From assembly GCA_029378245.1 (NCBI GenBank), contig JARKIF010000001.1, positions 310,001-374,000 on the forward strand: 64,000 bases of DNA, read 5' to 3'. The notes beneath the pieces are model-generated. The model searched no databases. It was not told the DNA's origin and saw only the letters and a program-made list of their open reading frames with translations. The stretch comes from Roridomyces roridus (Eukaryota > Basidiomycota > Agaricomycetes > Agaricales > Mycenaceae). Positions 54,677 to 64,000 of the stretch are shown here, one piece after another; the first letter of the stretch is position 1, and each line of letters begins with the position of its first letter. The position numbers and the translations under genes were made by a program.

Positions 54677-54687
54677 GGCCCATAACC
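54677..54687 (-). other. Primer-binding site of the copia element
   Basis: On the element strand it reads GGTTATGGGCC, immediately after the 5' LTR. This is complementary to the anticodon loop of initiator tRNA-Met (GGCCCAUAACC) rather than to a tRNA 3' end, which points to priming by a cleaved half-tRNA as known for Drosophila copia. Confidence 0.7.
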
Positions 54688-54968
54688 TGTAAGATCCTGT
54701 ACCGTAGGTATGAGTTACTGTACGCCTCACACGCGACCAAAGAGGGAAGACGAGTCTGTATATTCACCTGTACCGTAGGTATGAGTTACTGTACGCTAAA
54801 CTACGGTCAGATGAGAACGAAACAAGAGGCAAGGCACATACCCTCACACGCGACCAAAGAGGGAAGACGAGTGAGGGATTGATGGCCTTGCCATCCGTGA
54901 TATCACGCCGCGGTAAACACCTTCAAACATCCGTCTCGGTCAGTAACGCTACGCGTCCGCGTCTAACA
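54688..54968 (-). repeat. 5' LTR of the copia element
   Basis: Same 281-base length as the other LTR, and no difference was found by eye. It should hold the promoter for the genomic RNA. Confidence 0.93.
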
Positions 54969-56165
54969 GGGTGGTGCTACGACCAGGTCCACATATTGCT
55001 GGACGGGGTGGCGTATGTGGAGCGGAGAAGCACGGTAACGCACTGCTGTTGCTGAAGGGCGCTGACATCGGTCCTCGGGTCGGTTGGCGCGGTAACGATG
55101 TGAGCCCCGGAAGATATGAATTATGCTGGCCACGCACCGAGTTATCGCCCCCATCGCATCTCGATCCTGACTCCACGGGGCCCACCCGGATTTTGGGCCA
55201 ACTCACGGACCTTCCTTTCTGGGAAGCTTCGGCCATCACGCATCAAACGGCACCACCGAGGGTGGCACCGTCTTGATGGCGCGTTTATGCACCATTGTAC
55301 TCAGTATTAAGCGAAAAATAATTACATTCTCTACTCCGCTGTGCCACCTTGTCCAGTAGCACACCAATCTCGATGTCTGCCTTCACCTTCGTCTCCGAAA
55401 ACGAGCAATTCGGCACGCCCGCCGCACCCTCCCCAGTTCCCTCTCGAATCTCCATCGATACTCGATGAGGCCTAGGGCGCAACAGCAGCTTCAGAGCAGG
55501 CTGGCAGCTCGGCAGCTCGGAACGGGGCCAAAGACGATCCAGGAGGACAGAGAGGGAAGGGCGGAGACGTGGCCATAGGCGGGCAGCTTGACTCTTGAGA
55601 TATCATGGGCAACGTCGGTGCGAGGGCGGAGTTTTGAAGGTCAGGAGAGTGGGATCCTGTGGATGGGTTGGGTTCACGGTGCCAGGAGGTGCTGAAGAAT
55701 CCAGAGATAGCAGAGGGAGGACATGGGCGGTGGCAAGCCAGGGAGCAAGAGTGCTTACATAACTTACCATATATGGTATCTCGCGCTTCTCTGTTAATCA
55801 CGACCAAATCGACCAGCCTGTCTATCGACATATCATAGACAGGATGGTTACGAGCCTAATTGGCGGCATGGAACGCCAACAACTCCGCGCCGTACATCCG
55901 CCGCGCAACAACCATGGCCATCGGTTTCATCATGACAAATTCAGGCGGTATTCTCGCTACATGGCTCTTCGGCGATCTATCCCCTGCGCCGCGATACACG
56001 AAAGCGACCAAGACGCTACTGATTTTCTCGGTATTGATGGGTGTACTTTCTGGGTTGAATATTTGGTATCTTTCTGTGCGAAATAGACAGAAGGAAAAGG
56101 TCAAAGAAGATCCTGGCGCTCGACAACTCGGCGACGAAAGCCCCTCCTTCAAGTACAGTCTGTAG

Positions 56166-57114
56166 CTCCTAGGAATTGATGTTGGCTTGCCTTGAGAATT
56201 TTCGAGTCCGAACAAAAACTCCGTATGTACATTGAACACGACGAAAAAGCGCATAGTCTGAAGATCTCCTTCGATTCTCTGAAGATAACCTACACAGTTG
56301 TATCCAGCACTCCACCTGATCTTCTCCAAATCACTCAGGATCGCCTGGCTTAGATTCAATGGAGGAGTGACCTTTGAGTATTAGATGAATTGCCGCGTTC
56401 ATTAACAACTTAACTTGCTTGCCTCATATACATACCCAGCAATCCCAGAGTCAAGACACTTGGGATGTCGCCTGGGCGCGGGAAGAACCCAGCGTGGTCT
56501 GAAGACGGGGAAATAGATACAAGACACGGGAAAGAAGTGCGCTGAAATTTGGTCCAGGCTAAGTACTACCTCAGGCAATCCGGGGTACAAGGAAGATGCT
56601 GTAGCCTTGCATGTGCCCATGAACAATGGATAGAAACTCGCGTTCTCCGCAGGAAACAAGGACGAATAGGGAGGGATGGTAATTGAGAATGACAACACCC
56701 CATAAAGCTCCCAAATCCATCGCTATCTCGTCAAGCTTCGGCTTTCGCGCGGTGGGCGACGCTGCTCTCCCGGCGTCGCAGGGACACAAAGAGGGCGACA
56801 ACAGCGCTGTTGATGCGCAGGAAGCAGGGAGAGGGCAGTCCCGTACCTCTTATTTTTATACAGTTTAAATCTCGTGGATCCGCGGAGTTCAAAGGCTTCA
56901 AAACCGCAGGATCCGGTTGTGGGTGAAAGACTCACACTGAAAGTTACACAGAGGCTCCAGTGCCGCACCGGAAGGAGAGCAGGAAGATGGCGTGCCGGCG
57001 GGAGATCAAAAGGGGGCGATGCCAGCGACCCGGAGACGGCGAGACCAGGCCGGATTTGCGTGCAAGGAGTTGATACAGACCTCAGAAGGAGCGCCTCCGC
57101 CCGCAGTTGGGGAC
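56166..57114. other. Intergenic, no gene recognised
   Basis: Downstream of the MFS 3' end. Around 56265-56350 there is faint similarity to the 3' flanks of the family-B F-box genes (CTCTGAAGAT...TCTCCAAATC...GATCGCCTG). Two minus-strand ORFs of 76 and 98 codons (56402-56801) are not recognised. Confidence 0.4.
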
Positions 57115-58548
57115 TCAAGCCGAAACAAGCGGCGAAAGGATCATATTCAACAAGTGCGCTGACGACCCATCTTCCGCGAGCACTGAGGTCTCCTCCACAT
57201 CCCGGTCGAACTTGTCCAGGGCTTCTGCGGCGCCCGACATGTGCGCGACACGTACACACACCGCATGCAGAGCCAATAGACGAGGCTCCGGAAGCGGCAG
57301 TTCAAGTTGACCACCGGCCCGCTTGTATTTGCGCGTGTCTGCAAAATTGGTCAGTGTGATCCGGTTCTTCAAGCCGAAGTAGCCGATAGCTACTTATCTC
57401 GGGGCAGGCGAAAACGACGTCGTATGTGTTGGGCTGTGGTAGCATTGAGCTAATAGTATGATAGCCCGGGAAATAACGAACTGTCATACCTCATTGTCCG
57501 CAGTGGGCTCCAAAGCGAGCATGAGCATGTCGAAAAGGATTTGAAGGTCGCTGATGAGGGAGAGGATGTTGAGTAGATCATGGACTCCGGACGCAGATGC
57601 GGTGTCGCCCGGGATGATGGTCATAAGGTGTTCAACAACGTCCTCAAGCCCAAACATCCTAAGAATTTCTAGTGCTCCCCCCGCATTCTGGCGCTGCAGA
57701 AATGCAAATCAGGTAAGCGCTTATGTTCATTGTGAAAGTGAGATACCAACATGAGCTTGCCGTGGATACTCGTCGTCCGGCTCGATGTTTTGTAAGATAG
57801 ATTCGTTGAATATATGGCAAGTCCGGACAAGACGAACCGCGGCGCCAGTGTCCGATCGAAGTTTCTTAATGGCCCCATGGTTATCGAAAGAGTCGGCGTC
57901 GACAGCGTTTGTGAGCATGCAATGGTAGCCATCGCGAGCAAGTGCCTTAATGGAGCGAGGCTTGAGAATCGGGGGAAGATAACTGGTAGCACGTACTCTG
58001 GTCCTTGCGCTGCGATGATCGGTCGCTGAGCCCTGAACCGCATCGGTCAACATGTCCTCCAATCGGTTCATCGAAGGGCGCGATGGATGGTTGGAAGGAG
58101 GACGGAGTGGCATGGTGGTCCTACGGACTATCGTGGCCGTGTCAATGATTCCCAAGGAAATCAAAGAATGAAACGCACAGGAGCAAATTAGATGATCGAT
58201 ATACTTTCTCCCGAGATCGTATATTTCGGTGTCGCCCTTTGCCGACACAACCTCGGTCGCAACTCTGTTGACAGGTGTATCACCCAGACTGTGTCGCATG
58301 TTCCAAAGAGCGGGGAACAGAAACCCAACGACACGTGAGGCGAGAACGTTATAGGCGGCCGCGTCCTTGACCGCCTTGGGTTGATCTTGACAACGCCCAT
58401 AGCGCTGGACGGCCTCGCTTTCGGCGACAATGACTCGACGATAAGCACTGAGAAGGGGAGCTACGTCGAAAGGCGGCGTTTCCGGAAGGATAGCCTGTGT
58501 CAGAGGAGGCGGACCGTTCAGCTGCGACAACAGATTGAGGGCGGCCAT
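57115..58548 (-). pseudogene. HNH-nuclease-domain gene with a C-terminal frameshift
   Basis: The first exon from ATG 58548 encodes an N-terminal helical region and then the HNH-like core: ALARDGYHCMLTNAVDADSF followed by RLVRTCHIFNES (Cys, Asp and His as in the fungal HNH nuclease domain). An intron with a GTTGGT donor (about 57750-57694) joins it to RQNAGGALEILRMFGLEDVV and GVHDLLNILSLISDLQILFD. A second intron (about 57490-57450) leads to MLPQPNTYDVVFACPE. There a 4-base insertion relative to the fragment at 25185-25770 (GATAAGTAGC against GAGAGC) puts the rest, KNRITLTNFADTRKYKRAGG to LLNMILSPLVSA, out of frame. The HNH part is intact, so a truncated product is possible. Nuclease activity of this family is assumed from the domain only. 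Confidence 0.72.
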
Positions 58549-58604
58549 TGTGGGCGAAAGGAGAAGTCGGAGTCACATGTGACATCCGGTGAGGGATATA
58601 CCCC

Positions 58605-58763
58605 CTGTATTCAGACCCTCGCCACTGATTTTCTCTGTATTGATTGCTGCGGGTGAATATTTGGTATCTTTCTGTGCGCAATAGAGAGAGGGAAAAGATC
58701 AAGGAAGACCCTGGCCCTCGACAACTCGGCGACAAGAGCCCGTCCTTCAAGTACAGTCTGTAG
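58605..58763 (+). pseudogene. Duplicated 3' scrap of the MFS transporter gene
   Basis: Matches the last about 50 codons and the stop region of the MFS gene (56020-56165): the equivalents of NIWYLSVRN, PRQLGDKSPSFKYSL and the bases after the stop (TAGCTCCTAGGAATT) are clear. No upstream transporter sequence is present; it abuts the 5' side of the HNH-nuclease gene. Confidence 0.72.
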
Positions 58764-58983
58764 CTCCTAGGAATTAATGCTGGCTTGCCTGAATGTTCCA
58801 GTCCGAACAAAAAATCCGTATGTATATTGAACACGACAAAAAAGCCCTTGTGCTGCAAACCTCAGTCAAGTCTCTGAAGATATCCTCGTATGCACTCACT
58901 CCATTCTCCTCGAATCGCCTGGATTAAACTGAAAGAAGTATTAGAATGAGTTGAGGAGATCAGAAAGGAATTTACTTGCCTGT

Positions 58984-60468
58984 TCAGCCCTCGAGGACCA
59001 CGACTTCCAGTCCAGTATCCATCGAATCTCTCTCCCTCTCCTGAAAATCCCACCCCCAAAGTTTGAACGAAAGCCTACGCATAGTAGGTTTCCGATCAGC
59101 GAGTAATTTCAAGACATTCCAATTCAACGCCTCGATATTCCTCGAATCTGCACGAATAGCCAAAGTTCGAAGGTGCGGGACAAGCTCCCCATTTTCCGAA
59201 AGCATGGCAAGTAAAGAGGAGATATGTGTCAAGCCCGGAACGTGGGGGATGTCCAGCTGCACAATGTCGCGAGCATGTGGCGAATTCAGTGTGCTGAATA
59301 ACAGTTCAAAGCAGCTTGCTCGTGGTAGGCGTAGGTGCCTCAGACGGCAGGCTGATCTGTCCAACAAGGAAATAACTGCCTGCGATATATCAGGGCCTTC
59401 ATCCCAACTAATTTCGAGCTTCTCGAGGTTTGGCAAAGTCATTGCCCTCAAAAGAGCATGCGTATGTAAGCTGTTGCTGCGGGCGATCTGTACCGAGCGA
59501 ATTGGGGACCGCCTAGTGACAAGCTCGAGTCCGTGGCCGAGGTCGGTAATGGAGACGTGGGTGTCCTTCGAGACAAGAGAAAGTATCCAGAGGATATCCA
59601 ATGCACGGAGTCCCGAAAGGATACATGTGCCGAGTTGCGACCATGGCAGTAGCAATTGTCGAGGGAATAGTTTGAACCCGAGGTTCAACTGCAAATGCTC
59701 AAGAGCAGGGAGTGAATCAACCATGTTAATTATGCCGGTTTGTCCCTCTAGCAAAGGAGAATAGCTGGTGATTTCGAGTCTTGTGAGCCGTGAGAAATGG
59801 GATTGCCCGCTTAAGAAACGCAAGAGATGGGCGTCTCTGAATTGGACCTCTTCCCATTGAGCGGGAACGTCTAGGAAGACGTCCATCCCATCGAGTGGCG
59901 GCCGAGACAGGAGACGGATGGAGAGCGGCGTAGAACGCGCCCGGTCCAGCTGCACTTTCAAAAACGGCTTCAATAGTCTCGGACAGCAAATTCCCCTGAG
60001 GACGAAGTGACGCCAGAGTTTTGGAATATCGAGCGCGACGGCACGCCATCGTTGGCAAACCCGGGCCAAGATCCAGACGTCGTTACGAAGGGGGTCGAAC
60101 GCGGCGTCGGGGTCTACGCAGCGAGAGAATATCTCCCCGAAAATCTCGTTCGGGAATCGACGCATCGCTGAAAGCATGCCCGTATGGTCACGGATGAACT
60201 TGTCCAGCTCTGCGCGTTGCGCTTTCAAGGTCGCAATTTCGGCCTCGACGCGCGCGAGATCCTCTTTAGCTCTTTGGATAGAGTGGGATATGATGGCATG
60301 CTGCGAGTCGGAAGGCACGCCGTTGGAATAAAGCTCGGGGAAAGGGCTCGATAGCGACGCAGTTGAGACACAATGCAGAGAACAGAGGGCGTCGCAAGAA
60401 GGTCTGTGTGAGATGAGCAAGTGTTTCTGGGAGAAAGGGAGCAGGATTCGAGCTCACCGTGAATCCAT
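58984..60468 (-). CDS. F-box protein (family B), copy 3
   Basis: Same architecture as 35900-37399: coiled coil (IQRAKEDLARVEAEIATLKA), F-box (RRFPNEIFGEIFSRCVDPDA, then ARVCQRWRAVALDIPKLWRH), leucine-rich body and C-terminus WGWDFQERERDSMDTGLEVV. A 54-nt 5' intron (60457-60404, GTGAGC donor, CACACAG acceptor) joins the 11-base first exon, starting at 60468 with MDS, in frame to PSCDALCSLHC. Without it the upstream ATG hits a TGA at once, so this splice decides the start; the fallback is the internal Met at 60420. The rest is open to the stop at 58984. Probable SCF substrate receptor. Confidence 0.82.
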
Positions 60469-61323
60469 TCAAACCTGAAGTCGTGGTGGACAGTGGCAAG
60501 TTGGTGGCAAGCTTGTGGCGAGTAATATACCCGCCGCTAGCAAAGTCGCTGGCGGCCACCGGTGGCTACCGATGGACACCGGCGGCCGTTGGTTGTCATT
60601 GTTTCCCAGCGAATCTGATGAATGTTGGTGATCGCCGTTGGCATTCATCAGATCACCCACTCAAGTTGACGAGACGGCCTCCCCACTGGGTTCCAGTGGG
60701 AGGTAGCAAAGACTCGCTCAATGTTTCGAGAACTTATTCGGTTCATCGTTGCTTCTCATGATTTACAACCCCTGGCTGATCCATCTGCGTGAATGAAGGG
60801 TTCAAGGTGATGTAACCCGTTCCTTCTTGCTGGTTTCCGACGGCTTCCAGGGGATTCCATTGAGTGAAGTATTTCTTTGGTCGTAGGAATTAGATACAGT
60901 CAACAAATTGCTGAGGAACAAAGAATGATTCACTGGAATCCGGTGGAATCCAGTGGATGCCGACGTTGGTTCAACGTGCCGATGTCATACTGCAACTCAA
61001 AGCTGTTCAAGTTGAACATCATGAACTCAAGATGGCCGTAGAAATATCTCGAAAAAATAAAAGCCCACGCACCACCAGCCCACCCAAAACCCACCACAGT
61101 CCATCATGAGCCAGTGGATTCCAGTGGAAATTGGTGTGACACTCGGCGGCCGACGTTGTTGTCCGCCATCATCCAACGCCGATCCCTGCCGATCAGCCGT
61201 TTGACAGCTCCGCGTGTATTACTGCTTGTGGCGATGTTTGTATGCCGGCCGACCGGCTTGCTTGACGATCAGACTCATCAGTGCCAAACATCTCTCTCTC
61301 GCACGACCTCGAGCGCGTCGACC
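60469..61323. other. Intergenic, rich in short repeats
   Basis: Several scattered copies of CACTGGATTCCAGTGG-like palindromic units (near 60690, 60930, 61115) and a hairpin made of TCTGATGAATG and its complement (60614-60652). No ORF recognised. It may hold an old TIR element, but I could not define its ends. Confidence 0.45.
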
Positions 61324-63924
61324 ATGTCGCGTATTCCCCAGCCTTCTCGTGGAACTCCTCGCAAGGCTCCCGCGTCTCTCAAGCCACCAGAAGCATCCGA
61401 GAGCCCCCGAGCCCGAACAAAGTCCACGGTCGGACGATCCACCACACCAGTAAAATCCCCAAAGAAACCCTTTGCGGACGATTTCGACAAACCTGCAGTC
61501 CCCGCACTCTCCATCAAAGAACTGCTCGCATTGAAACGAGCAGAGGCCAAGAAAGCCCAAAAGAAGAGCAGCTCCCTAGACGACTTTTCCAGTCTCGAGG
61601 ATGCCGTCCCGGATTCTCCAGCACCGGAGGCGGAGGACATACTTGGACGACCGCCTCTTCGAGAGGCTATAGAACGAGCGAAGAGCACCGGTATGTCCCA
61701 CATGGCACTGCCTATGTCGTGCTCATCTCAATAGGTCGTGAAAGGCTCTCTGAACCTTTCCACGCGATCTTTGCAGTGCATACCCTCCGCCCTCTTTGAT
61801 TTACACCTCGGGATTACACCAGAGCCTTTGAAGTCGGTTCCTGAGGAACCACCACTACCTCCGGCGCCGGAAAAGCGACAGCAGCGCGCCAGCCCTGCGT
61901 GGTACGAGACGCAGGATCTCGAGATTTTGAAGGCGTGGGGCAACGAGATCAAAGAGATACAGCCCGAAATATCTCTATTCGGCTCCTTAAAGTCCATAGA
62001 TGTGCGTCCTCTTAGTTTTTTCTATGCCGCGCTGAAGCTAATGAGCCCAACTAGCTGCATAAAAATCAGATTGTGTCTTTGCCAGACCAGTTTGCGGATT
62101 TGGCTGCGCTGACGACACTCGATCTGTCGCATAATGCGCTAACCTCCTTGCCCGCCAATCTCTTCTCCCTGCCCGCCCTCTCCAATCTTAATGTCGCTCA
62201 CAACGCATTGACTTCCCTTCCGTTTTCGGCGCCCTTCTCATCCGCCAAGGCGAAAGCCAAGAGCGCTGCCCGAGGACTCTTCGGGAGCGATATCCAGCGA
62301 GCCTCCGCCCCACTCCCCAAACTCGTCATCTTTGATGCGTCCCATAACAAGCTCACCGCGGGTGCCATTGATCTGTCCATCCCGGAATCACTCGTCAACC
62401 TCGACCTCTCCGAAAACCCTCTGGACTTGGACGGGCACGAGCCATGTGCCAAGCTATTTGGTGCACTCGCTGCCCTTCGCAAGCTCAAGGTTCTCCGATG
62501 TGATAAGGCCGCCGTGTCTGACCGCATATTCGAGGGCAACAACCTGTCCTCCTCGGCGTTCCCCAGCATCTCCGTTTTCGACTTTGGCTCGACAAAAGTC
62601 ACGGAGAGCGGTGCCTCGTTCGCCTTGAAGGATTTAGGCAAACCGCTCGACTTTGAGATCACGAATGAGGACCCACCTGTGGGCATCATTCGTGTTATTG
62701 TTGGGAAGAAGATTGTCCGGGAAGCGTGGGAGGTGGAGGCTGAGCGGCGATCGAAGTCGAGGACGGGCAAGGTGGTGGATGGTGGGGAGCGGGACGACTT
62801 GGGATCTGGCTCTGGGAAGCCCGCTGCGGCTGCGGCCCCTTCGCCTCAGAAACCAGCTAGCCAGATCCGGCCAGTGAAACCGCCGGTCATGAAGGAGAGC
62901 TGGGAAATCGAGGCTGAGCAAGGATTGCTGACGGAGGGCGGGAAACGAAGGGCACGAGCGGCTGCTGCTGCCGCTGCTTCCGCAAATGATGACTCGGCGT
63001 CATCTCTTCCATCGCAGTCGTCTTCCCCAAAGGTTCCATCTTTGACTGACCCGCAGTACTATGCCGCCCGAACGGAGACCCTTACCCTCCCGGCCTCGAC
63101 CGCGCCAAAGGCCTTGGGGCATTCACGCGCCTTCTCCGTCCATTCTACATCACTCAAGTCTGCACTGGCACCCCGAGTGACCGATGTCACTTTGCCCACG
63201 GCTACGATGCCCCTGGCTGTCATATCCGCCCAGCCGTTTGCACATACTCTCAAGGTCCTCATACTGGCGAACCGACGCATGGACCGCTCGTTCACACTAC
63301 CTACTACACCTATCGGCCAGCCTCTCCTACCGCGGCTCGAGGAGCTCAGTCTGGAAGGCTGTAATCTCGGAGACCTCATCGCCGTCTCCACCGCCTCTCC
63401 CGAAGAGACTATCGTGCCCACCCCTACGGAGACGAAACCCATCCTTCCTCTCCTGGCCGACCTCTTCCCTAGCTTGCGGTCGCTGAATCTGGCGTACAAC
63501 ACCCTAACGAGCGCATCGTTCAGCACGAGCATTGTCTCGAGCCTGATTCTCTCTGACGACGCGTCCCCGGGCCCGGCGCGTAAGGGGCTTAAACAGCTTC
63601 ATCTACGAGGAAACCGCATCACGGACCTAGATGGCTTCCAGGGCGTTGCGATACTTTTCAAAGGGAACCGGGAGGTTCCTGGGTGGGGATTGGAGGAGCT
63701 GGATATAAGGGACAATGAGATTGGGAAGCTTAATCCGGAGCTGGGGTTGTTGCCCCTGGACGTGTTTCTGGTCGATGGGAATGTGTACGTTTCTCTTATC
63801 CTCCTCCTCCCTGGGTCTGTGATTGACTCTCCCCTTTCCCAGGTTCCGGGTGCCTCAGAGAAAGGTATGGGAGCGCGAGGGCACGAAAGGCCTCTTGAGT
63901 TGGCTGCGAGGGCGCATTGAGTGA
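61324..63924 (+). CDS. Leucine-rich-repeat protein, LRRC40-like
   Basis: Four exons: 61324-61690 (MSRIPQPSRGTPRKAPASL), 61745-62001, 62055-63784 and 63843-63924. The N-terminal part is basic and disordered. An LRR block follows: GSLNLSTRSLQCIPSALFDL, LHKNQIVSLPDQFADLAALT, LDLSHNALTSLPANLFSLPA, LVIFDASHNKLTAGAIDLSI. A long Ala/Ser/Pro-rich insertion (about 62790-63060) separates it from a second LRR block (LPRLEELSLEGCNLGDL, LRSLNLAYNTLTSASF, LKQLHLRGNRITDLDGF, LEELDIRDNEIGKLNPELGL) and the C-terminal VWEREGTKGLLSWLRGRIE. LRRs on both sides of an insertion plus this ending resemble LRRC40. Intracellular scaffold or signalling role is inferred; no catalytic domain is seen. Confidence 0.82.
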
Positions 63925-64000
63925 TCGAATTCGATTCAGAGTCGAGCTACCGTACACTTACCCTGTGTGTCCCTCCCATTCTAATCATTAACGGTGTCCT

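Larger units (their letters stand above)
49204..54968 (-). mobile_element. Full-length Ty1/copia LTR retrotransposon
   Basis: 5765 bases with 281-base LTRs at both ends (49204-49484 and 54688-54968), 5-base target duplication GGGTG (49199-49203 and 54969-54973), a primer-binding site next to the 5' LTR, a GAGGGGGTG purine tract next to the 3' LTR and one uninterrupted polyprotein. The LTRs start TG and end CA and appear identical by eye. Everything expected of an autonomous, recently inserted element is present. Confidence 0.95.
48700..55858. mobile_element. TIR transposon inserted in the MFS gene, interrupted by copia
   Basis: ATTGGCGGC is repeated at 48691-48699 and 55859-55867 and occurs once in the expected coding sequence (ALAAW), so it is the target duplication (8-9 bases). 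The ends are inverted repeats: left from TAGACCGGTGACCATC and CTGTCTATGAAATGTCGATA, right the complement with a few changes; similarity extends about 100 bases inward (including GCGCGAGATACCATATATGG at 48771 and 55764). Without the copia insertion it is about 1.39 kb and has no transposase ORF, so it is non-autonomous, probably hAT-like. Confidence 0.85.
47208..56165 (+). pseudogene. MFS anion:cation symporter gene split by a transposon
   Basis: Plasma-membrane transporter of the allantoate/nicotinate permease-like (ACS, Dal5-type) family. The ATG at 47208 gives MSDSKERPSSKLADDVKFHP. Successive exons encode RIIPVITMFYLLSFL, DRTNVGNARIAGLQTDLKMS, YVASELPSNLVLK, NILLPSVMILWGLVATLQG, GLLVCRFFIGLFEG, VPGIVLYLSMFYPR, WIFLIEGTITIACGLLGYFL, GVALYGLAYFTPSIVASLGF and YGSLFLSIPGTYLIQPALAA (to 48699). 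The protein resumes at 55868 with WNANNSAPYIRRATTMAIGF, IMTNSGGILATWLFG and ends GDESPSFKYSL at 56165. The two halves are separated by 7.16 kb of transposons (48700-55858) flanked by a duplicated ATTGGCGGC. Apart from the insertion the frame and splice sites look undamaged, so the inactivation is probably recent. Confidence 0.9.

Overview
This window is nuclear DNA of a mushroom-forming basidiomycete (Agaricomycetes). Genes carry many short introns of about 45-60 nt with GT...AG ends. Several families typical of Agaricomycetes occur in multiple copies: F-box proteins that begin with a coiled coil, kinase-like proteins with a zinc finger, and HNH-nuclease-domain proteins. A Ty1/copia element and several non-autonomous transposons are also present. 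No viral, plasmid or prokaryotic features were seen.

Layout. 1-3.5 kb: the N-terminal half (SAT-KS-start of AT) of a non-reducing polyketide synthase running off the left edge, with a degenerate FAD monooxygenase remnant next to it (4.2-4.9 kb). 5-7 kb: a TA-flanked terminal-inverted-repeat (TIR) element with a smaller one nested in it. 7.5-9.3 kb: an Sfp1-like zinc-finger gene. 10-16 kb: F-box copies (one intact, one internally deleted, one fragment) and a kinase-like/zinc-finger gene. 15.8-17 kb: a secreted GH16 glucanase. 17.3-31.4 kb: FAD monooxygenases and kinase-like/zinc-finger genes in a tandem segmental duplication; the second monooxygenase copy is dead and the second kinase-like copy is 5'-truncated. 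An HNH-nuclease fragment, a long palindrome and an unrelated uncharacterised gene lie between or inside the units. 31.8-35.6 kb: a HECT E3 ubiquitin ligase of the Hul5/UBE3C type. 35.9-38.9 kb: two divergent F-box genes. 40-46.6 kb: a transposon graveyard around a broken F-box gene, with nested insertions whose target-site duplications can be read. 47.2-56.2 kb: an anion:cation-symporter-type MFS transporter gene split by a TIR transposon, itself split by an apparently intact copia retrotransposon with same-length, apparently identical LTRs. 57-60.5 kb: a frameshifted HNH-nuclease gene, a duplicated scrap of the MFS 3' end and another F-box gene. 61.3-63.9 kb: a leucine-rich-repeat protein resembling LRRC40.

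How it fits together. The polyketide synthase and the flavin monooxygenases could belong to one secondary-metabolite locus that makes and hydroxylates an aromatic polyketide, but this is inference: the second half of the synthase is outside the window and about 14 kb separates it from the first intact monooxygenase. The HECT ligase, the Sfp1-like regulator and the LRR protein look like conserved housekeeping genes. Everything else is fast-evolving accessory DNA shaped by duplication and transposition. Intron positions were inferred by eye from splice motifs and from comparing paralogues inside the window.
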